Source: Brachionus plicatilis
Taxonomy: Eukaryota; Rotifera; Eurotatoria; Ploima; Brachionidae
Direction: 5' to 3'
Length of the DNA stretch: 64,000 nt
NCBI GenBank assembly: GCA_010279815.1
Contig: QEOQ01000640.1
Location: 82,282 to 146,281, forward strand
In this document: in pieces, positions 22,860-36,094 of the stretch
Position numbering within the stretch: the first letter of the stretch is position 1
Layout: each line of letters starts with the position of its first letter
Notes under the pieces: generated by a model
The model's database searches: none
The model's input: the letters and a program-made list of their open reading frames with translations, nothing else
Told to the model about the DNA's origin: nothing
Made by a program: the position numbers and the translations under genes

Positions 22860-25800
22860 TTAAAATTCAACAATCTCAGCCAATGTTTCATTTCTCTTTA
22901 TAAAATCGGCTCTATTTTCTACTTTATTTGTGGTGTACTCATTTGGTGTTTGATCTATGTCCAAAATGGTGGGTTTGAGTGATGTAAAAAATTTCTATTC
23001 ATAGACAAATTTTATTATTTTATTAGAATTAATTATATAAAATCTTACCTCTGCCATCGTTTTGCCTGGTGATTTAACAAGCGTATGTATTGCACCTAAT
23101 GGAACGGCTAAGATTGAAACTAAAGCAATACACCATCCGAAAATCTGAGCACCAGCTGGAAACTCATAGCTTCCGTATTTGATGGGCTCATATCTGATCC
23201 AATTGAATAGCCAAACCACTGTGATAAACAACGGGGACACAACATACCAACATACTTTAAAATATTTAGCTGGTTTACTACCGGTCATTAAAAAGACATT
23301 TTTTGCTAAGCGATTCGCGCCTTGTTAAAAAATTAGTTTTATAAATTATTAAAAGAATATTTAAATACCATAAATCCAAACAATGGCTATGATTTCAAAA
23401 AAGGCAATGTAAAACAGCGACACTCCAGCTGAAAAAAAGTCAACTATTGTGAAGTAGTAGATTCCACCCTTTTCAAAATAGATTATGGTCTATTTTAACT
23501 TTAAAATTACTAAATTTACCGGGCAAATGTTCGGAAGTGAAAAAAAGAAAGTGAATACGCATACAATCAGAACTAAGATTTCTCTTTTTTTAATATATTT
23601 TTTGACTTTTAAGTGAAATTCGTCCTCTATTGTAGTTATAACTGTTTCTACCATTGTAAACTAAAATATTTTTAATAAAAAATGTTTTGTTTTTAAAGGA
23701 TTTTGTATTTAATGAATTTAGAGAAATTAAACAGAAGCAATTTGTATAATGTTAGCAAAATTTGCTGTGAAGGTGCTTAAAATAAAGCTATAGGTGTTTA
23801 AGGTGAAAACAAATTTTTTAAATTTAAATTAATCCTCTGCAATTTCACTGAAATATGAATTCCAAAATAAAAAGTTTTAAAAAATACGCCCAATTCGATT
23901 GCAGAGTTATTACAGATGTTGAATTTAGATTTAAAGTTTTTTTTTTCAACATTAAACAACTACAGCTTTATTTATACCACTTTCATAAAAAATTTTATTA
24001 TCATTCTGCAATTTTCTCCCATTCCATTGCTCTTAGTTTTACTTTCCTTATTTTTAGCGGAAATAATATAAAAACAATGTCGCTCTAAATCATTCAAAGA
24101 AGAACGGTATCAAAAATTAACTTTTACTAACAACTCCGTTCAAAATAAAGAAATATATTAGTTAATCAATTTGTATTTTAAAAGTATTCTGTAAGTGCTA
24201 TTACATTTTTTTAATTTTTAATAACTAAAAACTGAATAAAGAATACTTTGACAAAATTACTTTAAATGAAATAGAGATGCGCTATCATGCAATACCAATT
24301 TTATAATATTTCCACTCTATTTAAATTTATTTTGCTAGTCTTACTTGACTATCTATGCCTAACATGAAAATCATGGTGAAGAATAATATGCCCCAAATAG
24401 GAGATAGTGACATGTTTCTAATGGCCTCCGGAAGAACCCTTAAAATAAAATTTGATAGAGTTTTTTAAATTAAATTTAACAAAAAAATTACATAAAAATC
24501 AAACCCGGGCCAGACTCAATAACATCATCGACAGTTTTTGATTGTGTCTTGGCTATATAGCCCAGAACACTAAATACCGTGGATCCACATACTAAGCTGG
24601 TGAAAGCGTCTACAATCGAAATTGCTATTACATTACTGATTTTGAAAAAAAAAATAAAAAATTTCTATTAAATTAAAATTCATTGTAAAAATTACCCTAA
24701 AATTTTATTGCTTCTTTTATTATAACTTGACATCGAAATCAAGCCTCCGAATGTTACACCAATTGAATTAAAATTTTGAATAGCGGCATTTGCCCATACC
24801 TTAAATAAAAAATCAAACATTTAATTTAAAAATGAAAGGTCAAAAATCGATCCAATCTTTAATATAGATAATTCAGAAAATTTTATTTTAAATTGATATT
24901 AAAGCTCACTCTAAAGGCTAAACAAAATCAGATTTCGGTTAAGATTAAGATTATCTATCTTAAAAAAATTTGACATTGTAAATGTGGATTTCAAAATTAC
25001 CGATGGCTTCAATAGATCTCCCCATTTTGGAATCAAAAAATATTTTAATCCTTCGATTGATCCGTCTAAAGTAACGCCTCTTACTAATATGATGATCAAT
25101 ACTAAATATGGAAATATGGCTGTTACATAAACGACCTGAATAAGAGTAATCAAGGATAATCAAAAATAACCAAATGAATCCAGAATTTACTTTTCCTGTT
25201 GATTTAACTCCTTTCCAAATACAAAAATAGACCAAAATCCATCCCAATATAACTAATAATAAAAGGTCTACTTTGGGGAGTCCAAACTCTTCGATAGAAG
25301 AACTCTGATTTAAAATTTTAAATCTTAAAATGTTTCCAATTTAGTTGATGGATTATATTTGAAAAAGTATTTACCGAAAAAATTCCTCAGTTGGTGATCG
25401 AGAATCATTGCTTGTTTTTAGACTTGGATCCAAAGAGCCATCCCAACAATCAATTGTATTCCAACTATTGTTACAGCCTTGCCATCTAACCTCTTTGCCA
25501 ATTGAGCTGAACAAAAAGTACAAATCCCATGCAATTATTACGATGTAATAAGTGGTGAGAAAAAATGAAAGCACAACAGTGGCAATTCCGGTTCCTTTAA
25601 AGAGTGGACAAATTCGCGACATGGCTCCAATAGGTCCTCTTTGAGTAAATTGTCCGACTGAAAATTCCATGAACATCAAAGGAATAGCTACTATTAAAAG
25701 ATTTATGAAGTATGGAATCAAGAATGCACCACCACCACTTTTGGCACAGAGATAGCCGAATCTCCATACGTTTCCTTTAAAAAAATTGCTTTATTGTAAA

Positions 25801-26033
25801 ATTTGAAAATAAAAAATTGTATTCGTGCCTAATCCGACTGAGTAGCCGATACAAGCCAGCAAAAATTCCATTCTGCCACCCCAGTTCTCCCTCACTTCCG
25901 AATTAGTGTCCTCACTGCTGGTGTCTGTCGTATCATCAATGCTGAGTTTCAGTTCTAATTTAGATTGGGTAGATGAAAAGTCGTCTTTTGATAGAGGAAT
26001 TATTTCTCGTTTCATTTTTTTAATTTCTTTCAT
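22860..26033 (-). CDS. SLC6 family sodium-coupled transporter (GABA/amino acid type)
   Basis: Eleven exons on the minus strand: 25829-26033, 25375-25774, 25201-25312, 25001-25135, 24696-24799, 24492-24635, 24345-24438, 23520-23660, 23369-23468, 23049-23320 and 22860-22994. They join in frame to 613 residues with twelve expected membrane segments. TM1 reads [20 protein letters not shown], where the usual WRFPY is WRFGY. TM3 has YYIVIIAW, the large extracellular loop carries two Cys and NNS/NDS glycosylation sites, and [20 protein letters not shown] marks TM4. TM6 gives [12 protein letters not shown], in place of the common W-x-D-A-A-x-Q-x-F-x-S. ESGPGLIF and LGIDSQF mark TM7-TM8. The layout most resembles GABA/taurine-type carriers, but substrate cannot be assigned. 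The first intron seems to use a GC donor. Intron 7 (about 684 nt) is the only long one. Confidence 0.95.
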
Positions 26034-26727
26034 ATTTGAATTAAATCTATTTATAATAAAATCTAAAATAATCTAAAAATTTAAACAACTTCTAAAAGTG
26101 TTTTATCTATTCTAAATTGTGCAAGAAAAAATAAAGCTTATCTCTAATTAAGCCTTTTTAAAATTTTTTTAGAAATATTTGAAACATAAGAAATCACCTT
26201 TGCAAATTTGATCTTTAGAAAAATTTGAATCTAATTTAAATTCATATTAGATAAGAAACTTGTAATATATACCAAAAAATGTTCAGCTTACTTGATGCAG
26301 AAAATTTATAAAAAATAATAATTTAAAAATCATTCTAAAGACACATAAGCTTTAATTTTTCAGAGTAAATTTTGCCTAAAAATTAAAAAAAAAAACATTA
26401 TTATTTTGTATGCTTTGTGTTAAAATTTATTTTCAAAATTCAATTTAATTTATACACAATTTAAACACACTTAAATTTCAAAATATTTTGTTTGAAAATT
26501 TAAGATTCTAACTCTTAATTTATATACTAGTCATGTTAAGCTTTAAAAAGACCGCTAAGTTAAAGTGACGTTTAACTGAACAAATTAAAAATTTGCAAAC
26601 TGGTCTAAAAAAAATTTAAACACATTGAGTGAAAAAAAAAATTTTGCTCAATTGACAGTCTGAATGACATTTTGTAAAATTTTAGCTTAATTACTAGCAA
26701 TGAATAAATCCACTATTTTATATAGTT

Positions 26728-26941
26728 TTAAAAAATGGATCTAATTATGATTATGTTGAGCATGACGCTACAGAACAGACTGAACCAAGCTTTAGTCAAT
26801 GTGGATGTTGGCATGCTATTAGATGTACCTAAACACAAAATTATTCAATTATAATTTTTTCGATAATTTATGAAATTTACCAAGTGATAATTTTCGATAA
26901 ATGGAGTGAGCGGATGTTAACAGAAATCTAAGAGGTTCCAT
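26728..26941 (-). CDS. predicted two-exon gene for a 53-residue single-pass membrane protein
   Basis: Exons 26881-26941 and 26728-26828 flank a 52-nt intron with GTAAAT donor and TTTAG acceptor. They join to a 53-residue frame from an ATG (MEPLRFLLTSAHSIYRKL) to a stop. An upstream in-frame stop fixes this ATG as the first. The C-terminal half, AWFSLFCSVMLNIIIRSIF, is one hydrophobic segment with a basic residue near its end, as in small mitochondrial or ER membrane proteins. The exons are clearly richer in G/C than the flanking 5 kb, and the splice sites fit the size typical here. I do not recognise the protein, and there is no poly(A) signal immediately downstream. It lies head-to-tail upstream of the SLC6 gene, 695 bases away. 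Confidence 0.4.
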
Positions 26942-29900
26942 TTCGGTTACCGTTTCAAAATATAATATTGATTAAGTTGACTCAAATAAAATTATTACTA
27001 TTTTAAAATTTTAAAAAAACGCTTTTAATTTGGTTCATTTAAAATTGACAAAATTTTTAAGTAAAAATGAATTTAATCTTACTTAAGTATTTACTTAGAT
27101 ATATATTCTTTAAAAACATCAATAATATGAATGAAAGAAAATGACTAAAATAAATGGACTTAAGATTTGATTTGATTTGATCAGAATTTAAAAAAAAATA
27201 AATTTGATTATATAAGTATATTGATGTTTAACTTTTATACTCTTCCCAAAATTGTTGTCTCATTTCTGATTATACCATATTTGTTAATGATTCGACAAAA
27301 AAATTTAATTAAGGCAAATTTTTCTTGATTTATTTGCTAAATAAATAATCAATTTAGCTCATTTTTAATCACACATGACTTTTTTGAAGCCTTACAGATG
27401 ATGACGTACGCTCCTACTTTTGAGCTCACCTGAATAATCTATTTTTTTATTGAAAGATTTAATAAAAGAATAAAATTCAGTTAAGTTAAATTTAAGCATT
27501 TCTAAAATTTCTTTGAATTCTGTTCAAAATCTGAAAAATTTAATATATAATATACGAAGACATGAAATAAATATTTTAATTTTATTAAGCTTATTCTATC
27601 TATCTGTATAAACAAAATTCTTTTTTATTCTAAAAGTAAAGTTTATGAATTTTTATAGCTAAAATTATCAAATTTCAAGTCAAATAAAAAACTTTTTAAA
27701 TGTCTTCTAGGCTTTAAGTGTTGATAGAATGTTTTGTTATCTAATAAATTGAACCATATTAGATAAAGCTGATCATTTTTAAAGTATTAGATAATAAAAT
27801 AAGACATTAATTTCTCCAGTTTAAAAAAAAAATAGTTTAGGCAAAATATTTGTCGGTTCTTATTCCAATCGTATAAAAAAATGTCTAAAAATACTAATTA
27901 AGAGTTTTAACACATATAATTATTGATTTTGTCTATTTTTTTCAATATAATATTTTGAAAATTTAATTCTTTTAAAGTAGTTTATTTTTCATTTAAATTA
28001 TATCCTTCACTAAAAATTATTAAAATATTTGGGAGTTACATCTTATTGTAATGCCCATTAGCCAAAAAAGTACCTAAAACGAATATTTCGCATTCCTTTT
28101 AATACATGATTTTTTATAATTTCCTTTAGATTTTTTAAATATTTAATAATATAAGTTTTTAATTAATTAAACATTTATATTTAAAAAAAATGCACGTTTA
28201 ATTATCTTAACAATAATTTAAAAAGCTATAAACTGATACATCGGGCGACACTCATTGAGAAAATTTTTAATTAAATTTTTAATTAAATTTTTATTTATAT
28301 TTTGCTTCATTTTTCAAAATTAAAACTCAGTTTATTTTAAGGTAAATAAAAAATAACAAAATTAAGTTATCATTAGCAAAAGTTTACATAAAAATTTTCA
28401 TGCTTTGATTTTTGAAAATTCTTAGTTGAAAAAATAAAATTCACTAGCAGCGCCTCAAACCCATTCCAACCGTGGAGCTGGTCATTATGATTCAAATTCA
28501 TGAAAATACAAAAAAGAATGAGGCTAATATTTTATTTAAACTTAGATAAATTTCGAAAATTCTATTTATTTATTAAAAATCTGAATTAAGATTTTATTAC
28601 ACTTTCGTTCATATAACACTTTTTTTCTAAGCGAAACTAAGAGTTGCTTTTTGATAATTGATAATTAAACAAAATAAAAAAAAAATTTTTTGTAAGAAAA
28701 ATGACTCAACAAAAAGAATAAATTATAAAATTGTTACCTTAGCAAAATTGATTAAAGAAAATAACTTTTTGTTATTTTAAAATAGCTCTGTAAATCAAGG
28801 TGGCATTTAATAACTTACTTTTAAATTAGCTTTCAAAAGATAACACCCAAAACTGCAAAAGCTTTGGAAAACATTGACATTTTATAGCAAAACAAACGCG
28901 CTTGTTGCCAAACCTAGATCACATGAAGAAATCCAAAGTTTGGAAATAAAAAATTAGATTTGTTATGTAAACTCATTCCCAATTTAATTCAATTACTTAA
29001 TGACATCAGTTCTGAAGCGTATTTAAAAAAAAAGATTAAATTAAACATAACATTAAGAATGGCTTTATATAAGCTGTATTCTTTCATTTAAATGTATACA
29101 AAAATGTTTACTTAAACCGCTTAAATAAGAAATTATGCCTCAAGCGCTATTATTTAACATTAAATGATTTGAAAAATTTCTTTTTTGAAAAACTCGACCA
29201 GAAATTTATTATCTAATTCATCGTTTTTTTTTAAATAAAACATCAGCTCCAGCTAAATAAAATAACTTTATGTTCGAAGATTTTTTATGATTTTCAAAAA
29301 AAAAAAATGAAAAGACTTTGGCTTAATCACTTATTCAGAAAGCAACTTAAAAGTTCACCATATTTTGTAAATTTTTTTTCCTAAATTCTATTTTAAAATC
29401 TATTGCTTTCGTAATATTAAGCATTAAAAAATGCTGATGTTCTTTTAATGCATGCAAAGACAAAAATTTTATATTTCAATAGCTCAAAGCTTGAAAAATT
29501 CATTATAAAATTACAATATTTAAATAGCTACATGAAGAAATTTTTAACTCAAAAAACTAAGTTACTGCTTAATCGAAATTTGCACTACATCATGTATTTT
29601 TATGATTATAGATAAAATGAATAAAAATGATTTAAATATTATGGTCTCATTTTAAAAAAGAATTTTCAAATCATTATAATATTTAAAATTATGCATTATT
29701 GATAATGAAAATCTTTTAAATATCATCAAATGGCGATTTTTTAATTGAAAAAACCTTATAGTCCTAATTAAATTATATAATAGGATTAAATGATTCTTTT
29801 TAAAAAAAGTTTCTTTTCTGAATATTTTTGCTCACAACAAAAATATTTTTTTCTAAGAAAAAATCAAACAGCTTCACTCAATTAAATTTTTGAAGACAGT

Positions 29901-31230
29901 TTTTAAATTTTATAAAAAGTTTTTTTTTTCTAAATATCCTTTTAAATTCAGAATCTAAATAATATTTTTAAATTCTTAAAAATAATTTACTTACCTGTTT
30001 TTATTTTATTTATAGATTTAATTTAAATTAGCTATGAGTAAAGTTATTTTTTCCTAATTTGTTATGAATATTGTCAAGGCGTTTTAAATAAATCAAATTG
30101 CTTGACAATGAAAATTTTTTAATAATTTCAATAAATTTCAGTACAGAAAATTTTGATCAAAATAGTCTTTAAATTCAGCCATACGACTATACCATTAAAA
30201 AAATGAATTAGTACACTTTCAAAATTCTTAATGATTTTACCAATTTCTTTAATGCATATGGGCCGCATTTCTACTAGTTTATTATAAACAGAATTAGTCT
30301 TTTATACCAAGTGGTTTATTTACAATATAATTCAAAATGGTTTGGGAATAAATAAAATTTCTTATATCTTTCTTATATTTTTTAAAAAATATCTATTTTT
30401 AAGGAATAAAAATGAAAATATTATTAAAAAAAGTTTAATTAAACTTCAATAAAAATTTCTAATAAGTCTAATAAGTTATGACAAAAACATTTTTAGCTTG
30501 GTCTTCAATTTATTTCTCAAAAATGGTCCAATTTGCTATTATTTTGCTAAACATTTTTGTTTTTTAGTAAAAATAGAATTATTTTACAAATCTATTGAGA
30601 AAAATCCGAAAGAAAAACTATGTCAAAAAATCCTTTCGAATTTTGAGAACTAAAAATGCTTATAAATACAAAATGGCTTTCTATAGAACATCAAACAGCT
30701 AATAAACAGATAAAAAGCATACGGTAGTTTATACATTTTTAATAGCTTTTTCTAAAATTTTAAATCATGCTTTTCAAAGTTACAAAGTTTCTTAAATGTA
30801 TTTAAAATCGAACATTTTCCGAAAATAATGAACTTTAAAATAATTTAAATCAAAAAGTCCTTTTAAATTAGTCCTATATTAATCCCAATCCTAATTAAAC
30901 AGTTCATAAAAAAATAAGTTTTTAAAAATAAGAGTTTAATTTTAATTTTTACTTTTCAAAAAAATTTTTGCTTTTAATGTCAAATATTTTATCAGATAAA
31001 AATGATACAAAAATCAATTAAAATTAAATAAATTAAAATTTAATAAATTTAGGTGAAGGTGAATTTTTATTTGATTTGATGGTTCCTATGGAAACGAAAT
31101 TTTATATTTTATTATATATTTATTTTTATCAAATTTCTCCATACACAAGAGTTGTTCCTTACTAAAATCAGGACTTCAATCGATTGGGACCCTAAAATTT
31201 TACCAATTGAATTAATTCTTACATCAAAAA
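26942..31230. other. 4.3 kb A/T-rich intergenic stretch
   Basis: Nearly all A/T with stops in every frame. One short G/C-richer patch at 28445-28500 stays open on both strands but has no recognisable motif. This stretch probably holds the CFAP91 promoter at its right end, but I cannot define it. Confidence 0.55.
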
Positions 31231-34200
31231 ATGACGACGACCACAATCATTCAACAAAAACAGGAAAATAACTCCTTCGGAAGGCCAAGAATGATGGACA
31301 ATCGAGCTTTTGACTATATTTACGACAAAAACTACCATCTCTCAAACCAAATTGATCATCAATTTCAAGCAATTAAGGCAAAAAGCGGAAACTCAAATAT
31401 AGTAAATAATTTATCTTTTTTCTCTTATCTTATAATTTATTAATTGTCTAGCATCTTCAACCAAATTACAGAACCATGTTTAGCGAATTACAGCATCATC
31501 CTCGTTTCACATTGCAATTGAAAAATAATCTGGTTTTACCGAATCATGTCAACCAAGATTGGCCAGGAAAACAAAATTATTCACGAGAAAAATTAATTCT
31601 TCAAAAATTGTAAGTTTCAAGAGAGAAATTACTAAAAATGTATTTAAAGATCCTTTAATACTACACTGTATTTCTGAATCTGGCTATTCTATTTAAGTAT
31701 TCAAAGCTGCTCTAAATTTTTAGATTGATTTGTTTCTACTAATTATTATGGTAGCTTTTTAAAGTCAGTTTTTAAAAAAAGATTTTTCTAAAATTTTTTC
31801 AATAGAAATATTATTTTAAATCTTTTCGTTAAACTTGTTTCCTTCAATATGATGATGAACTTTATTTTTAGAATTGTTGATATTTATTTAAATTCAAGTT
31901 TCAGTGATAAAGTAATATTTAAATAATTAAAGAAAAAAAATAAAAAGAAAATGAGCAATATTTTCCATATCATTTACCAATTTAGCGTCTCGATTTTGAT
32001 CTCCTTAAAAGAAAATTTTCAAATTTAAAGGTGATTTTATGATCCATCTTTTTAATTTACTTATTTTTGTATCCGTATCGAAAGATAGCTCCTTCAGATG
32101 ATGATATCAGAGTATTTTGTTTGATTCAGTTGTGCTGTCCTTTTCAAATCTTTTCATATATTTGAATTCTGTTAATTCAAATTCAAATCAAATTTCGAGT
32201 CATCTAATATTTAGCACGTTTATTGCATTATTTAGCATTTCATAGAGATATTTAATCAAATGACATTCAAAAGTTATAAATAGTTGATTTTTTTGATCCT
32301 AAACTTCAACATGTCCACTTGTTGTAATGCATCCAAGGCTTTTGTAAATTTCAATAATAAATCATCAATACTGTTTTTTTAACTAGATTCATTTTTTAAA
32401 ATTCAAAATTTTAAGGAAAATTCTCTTGACAGTCGAAATTTAAGTATGAAATTAACTGGTAGTGCCATGATGGAATTGATATTGAATTGATCATTTTCTT
32501 AAAATATTATTTTTACATATCGTTCATATTATCAATTTTTTGTTTCTAAAATTTATCTAAAATTGTAAATAACAAATAATTTTTAAATTAAAGAATGACC
32601 GGAGATCAAAGTATAAGCATACCTAATGTAATATATGAACATTATGATATAGACGGAAAAGACCGATTTAAATTTTCAAAAAAACCAATAATTCCATTTA
32701 TGAATGCCATACCGCCTTATGTTGTTCTAGACACTTTCCATAGCCAAGATTTAGACCAACAACGTCTAAATGACTCTAATCGACCACAGACCAGTTTTGC
32801 AAAAACAATAGGTACTCAAACTGATTATCGTGACGGTGAAGCTCAAACTGATCCCTACACCCCTGAGTATGTTGTTAAACCTGGCGAACAACCAGAGTTG
32901 TTAACCTTGATAACATTGGCAAATGGCCGGGGTCTTCCTGTTGGTCTAGCTGAAGTCGAAATGATCGAGAGGGCTCGAGCTAAGCGCGTTTGGGAAGCTA
33001 CTTTGCCGCCTATCAATGATCCATCTCAATGGGAAAAGAGGTTAAAAATGATGACTGATATGGAACGCAAAGAATGGTTGTTCCGGGAAAAAGAAATCGA
33101 AGAGTAAATTCTTAAACTTTTTTTATAATTTTTACTAGTAAAAATATTTAAGAATTCAGAATATGAGAATGGATTTGTTGAAAAAAATGCTCAAAGACCG
33201 TGAAGAAAATCAAGCTGGTATATTGGCTAAAAAATTGGACAAACTTTGGGTTAAGAAACAAAAGGAAAAAGATGCCAAAATAAAAAAGTTAAGAGCTGAA
33301 AACATTAAAAGTAATTAGTTGAGTTATTTTATTATTTGTTAATTTAATTTTTAATTATTAAGACATTCGAAAATTGATCAAAAAAAGGGAAAATCCCCAA
33401 GGAGAATTGAGGAAAAGAAATATAATTGAAGAATATTCAAATTTTGATAGCGAAACTTACGCGCCCTTGACTCGTGTAGGCAATTTTCCAGACAAAAATG
33501 CTGATAGTTATTTGGTAAAAAACAGATATTTGGACACATATCAAGGTAAGTCGGATTTTGTTTAGAGACAATAAAAAATTTGAAAAAAATTCTAGGACTT
33601 TTGGAATTGGAAGCTTCGTTACCTCCATATGTTTTAAATTTAAAAATTGATCCACCGAAACGCAATCAGCATACTCAAGATGGCTACCTTAAGCGTAAAT
33701 ACAGGGAGGAAAAGCGCCTAGAAGACATACATTCTGTATTCTATTTAATTTTATTTTGAAAATTAAATAACTTTATGATTCAATAGAATTTATTGGCAAC
33801 AAAAGAACAGAAAAAAGTAGAAGAGAAACCATTGAGATTCTTGAAATTGATTGAGAAGCCGGTTCCAAGACCGCCGACACCACGAATCGACATTCCAGAT
33901 TCAGAGGAAGAGGAACGAGAATTAGCTATTATTTACTTGCAAAAGATAATTAGAGGAAAAGCCATACAAAATATGGTAAATTGTTTAAATACTTTTTAAA
34001 ATTTGTTTATTTAAAAAATATTTTAAGATGTATGACGGAAAACAAGAAAAATTGGTTTTGATAAAAGAAGTTGCCAGCACTCATGCCTTACAAACTGTTG
34101 ACCAAGCGAATACAAAACTTTATAAACAAAAAGTTTTGACCTTACAACGTCAGCGACATTTAACGAACCAAGCCGATGACTTGAAAGACGAAGTTCTGCA

Positions 34201-34909
34201 AAGTTTAGAGGGTGAAACAGTTTGTGATATGCTGGACTTTTTGAGCAAAGAATTGATTCGTTTGCAAGAGGAAAGAAGAATTCATGCCTTTGCAATGCTA
34301 GCCGAGAGACAAAGACGTATGAGAGAAGCGGAAGAAAGTGGACTGAGACAAGTCGAAGAAAGACGTAGAAAAGAAGATGACGAAATTTTTAGACAAGTAA
34401 GTTTTAAATTTTTTGAGGCCATCTTTTGATTATTTTTTTTTTTCAGATGCTAAAAACTCAGCAAGATTGCGTGGAGACATATCTCGAGGACTGTATTTTG
34501 GAAACTGTGGATCATGTTGCCGATGAAGAGGCTCGAAAAGAAATACAAGATATGGCGACTAAAATAAATGACATTGCCTATGATGTTGAACAAACGTAAA
34601 TCTTTAAGATAAAAAGCAAATTTTGAAAACAATTATTTGATAGTTTTTTTTTAAAGGAGATCTACTCTTGAAAGTGAAGAAATAGTTGCCGAGCTAGTTC
34701 ATGGATTTTTGATACCAGAAGCTCAAAAAGAAGTTTTTCGCCAACAAAGTAAATATATTTAAGTTAAAAAGAGATTTAAGATTTAATTTTTAAATTCATT
34801 TTTAGTTAAATCAAAGCAAGAACCGTATCTGATGGCTGCGCATAGAGAAATATACTCTGAAACTAATAAAGTATTATCAAAAAATAACAATGAAACAACA
34901 CAATATTAA
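31231..34909 (+). CDS. CFAP91: cilia- and flagella-associated protein 91 (MAATS1/AAT1)
   Basis: Eleven exons: 31231-31401, 31452-31609, 32594-33103, 33153-33310, 33363-33545, 33596-33735, 33787-33975, 34028-34396, 34447-34595, 34657-34748 and 34806-34909. They give 740 residues, against 767 in human. CFAP91 is a calmodulin-and-spoke-associated complex subunit that anchors radial spokes in motile axonemes. Conserved blocks in order are NRAFDYIYD near the N terminus, NYRTMFSEL, GTQTDYRDGEAQTDPYTPEY, LLTLITLANGRGLPVG, EVEMIERARAKRVWEA, ELRKRNIIEEYS, an IQ-like AIIYLQKIIRGKAIQNM, FLSKELIRLQEERRIHAF, MLAERQRRMREAEESG and SEEIVAELVHGFLIPE. The TQT motifs resemble dynein light chain LC8 sites. Intron 2 (984 nt) contains a mobile-element fragment. 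Other introns are about 45-65 nt. Confidence 0.97.
32207..32312 (+). repeat. fragment of the large palindromic element inside CFAP91 intron 2
   Basis: About 105 bases match the inner right arm of the palindrome at roughly 61900-62012. Shared landmarks in the same order are TTGCATTATTTAGCATTT, GAGATATTTAATCAAAT (GAGATTTAATCAAAT at 61.9 kb), CATTCAAAAGTTATAAA and TTTTTTTGATCCTAAACTTC. Only one arm is present, so this is a half copy or a fragment. Confidence 0.75.
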
Positions 34910-35096
34910 AGAAACTTTTTTCAAATTCTTTTTCTTAAATTAATAAAATTTAAATTTTATTGAATTTTCTTTAAAAATAAACAAAATTAAATTAAAATCA
35001 GATAAAAAATGCATTTTCGTTAATATTTAAGTGTCTATGAAGAAAAAATGTATTCTGTTTAGCATTCAGTTCATAATTGATTTAGAAAATTATTTG

Positions 35097-35300
35097 CATT
35101 GTGAAATTTGATACATAACTTCCAATGCAAAAATAAAAAATTTTATAAGTTTTTTTCTAATGGTTGAAAACTTGTTCGGCAAATGAAACAAAATGAAATA
35201 ACTTTTGTTTCACCTACTGAAAGATTATTTTTGAATTGTGAAAACAAAAGTTGTTTCACTTTGTTTCATTTGCCGAACAAGTTTTTAACCATTAAAAAAG
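35097..35300. mobile_element. foldback element, family A, copy 2
   Basis: The left arm starts ATTGTGAAATTTGATAC and includes TTGTTCGGCAAATGAAAC. The right arm (35235-35300) is its reverse complement up to ACCATTAAAAAAG, where it is cut short. The start and the GAAACAACTTTTGTTTCACC core match the element at 21170-21500, so they are one family. The convergent ends of CFAP91 and the ShKT gene flank it. Confidence 0.75.
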
Positions 35301-35352
35301 TTTAATTATTAATTAAACTTACAGAAATATTTTATTTATTAATTATAATTTT

Positions 35353-35500
35353 ATGAATTTCAAATACAAACTGAACAAAAATTCTTCATTTCTTCTTCAG
35401 TTTGTATTTGAACAAAAAATGAAGAATTTTTGGTTTTGTGAATAAAATAAAATAAAATTTTAAAATAAAAATTTTGTTCAGTTTGTATTTGAAATTCACA
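35353..35500. repeat. complex foldback repeat with CAGTTTGTATTTGAA units
   Basis: The sequence TTTCAAATACAAACTGAAC at 35358 is matched in reverse complement at about 35475-35493, and a third CAGTTTGTATTTGAAC lies between them. It could form a hairpin with an internal branch. A stretch AATTATTAATTAA followed by TTACAGAA flanks it on both sides (about 35303-35327 and 35517-35546), like a duplicated insertion site or a tandem copy. Confidence 0.65.
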
Positions 35501-35559
35501 AAACCTTAAAAAAAGTAATTATTAATTAATAATTAAATTTACAGAATGAATCTAAAATA

Positions 35560-36090
35560 ATTAATTTATTAAAAAATCTAAACAAAATTTAACATTTTTT
35601 TGGAAGTTTTTTTTAATTTCTGGATGATTATCGTGGTCATAAGCTTAGTTTTAGGGAAAATTTTTGAAATAAATGAGACTTTTTCTACAACCCCATTAGT
35701 ACAATGAGGTGATTAAATAACAAAGGACAAGTCGGGTGTACTAATTTATCATCATCAGACAAAATTTAGTCTTTGTTAAATCAGGTAACTAAGGTTATAA
35801 TGACTTCAAGATTTTTATACTTTATTAATCAAATTTAAATAAGTGTATTCATAAGTTATTAAGTCTAAGAAATTATTTTTGTTCAATAATTTTTCTCAAT
35901 TTTTTGAATTTTAATGATCAGTCGCTGATGAAGCTGATTAATTTGAATAAAATGTTGAAAAGTAACCTTAAAATTAACATCAAACATGAATATTTATTAA
36001 AAAATCTAATTAAAATTGAATTGATACTATAGATTCAATTACAAACAATATCTAAAATTAATATTTTGACTTTACGAATGAATACTTTTC
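35560..36090. other. A/T-rich spacer between convergent genes
   Basis: No gene or repeat end is visible. It presumably carries the 3' end of the ShKT-domain gene transcript. Confidence 0.5.
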
Positions 36091-36094
36091 GAAC

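Noticed and set aside
28445..28500. short G/C-richer open patch, possible exon
   Set aside because: It is open on both strands for about 20 codons but lacks a start, a matching exon and any recognisable residue pattern.
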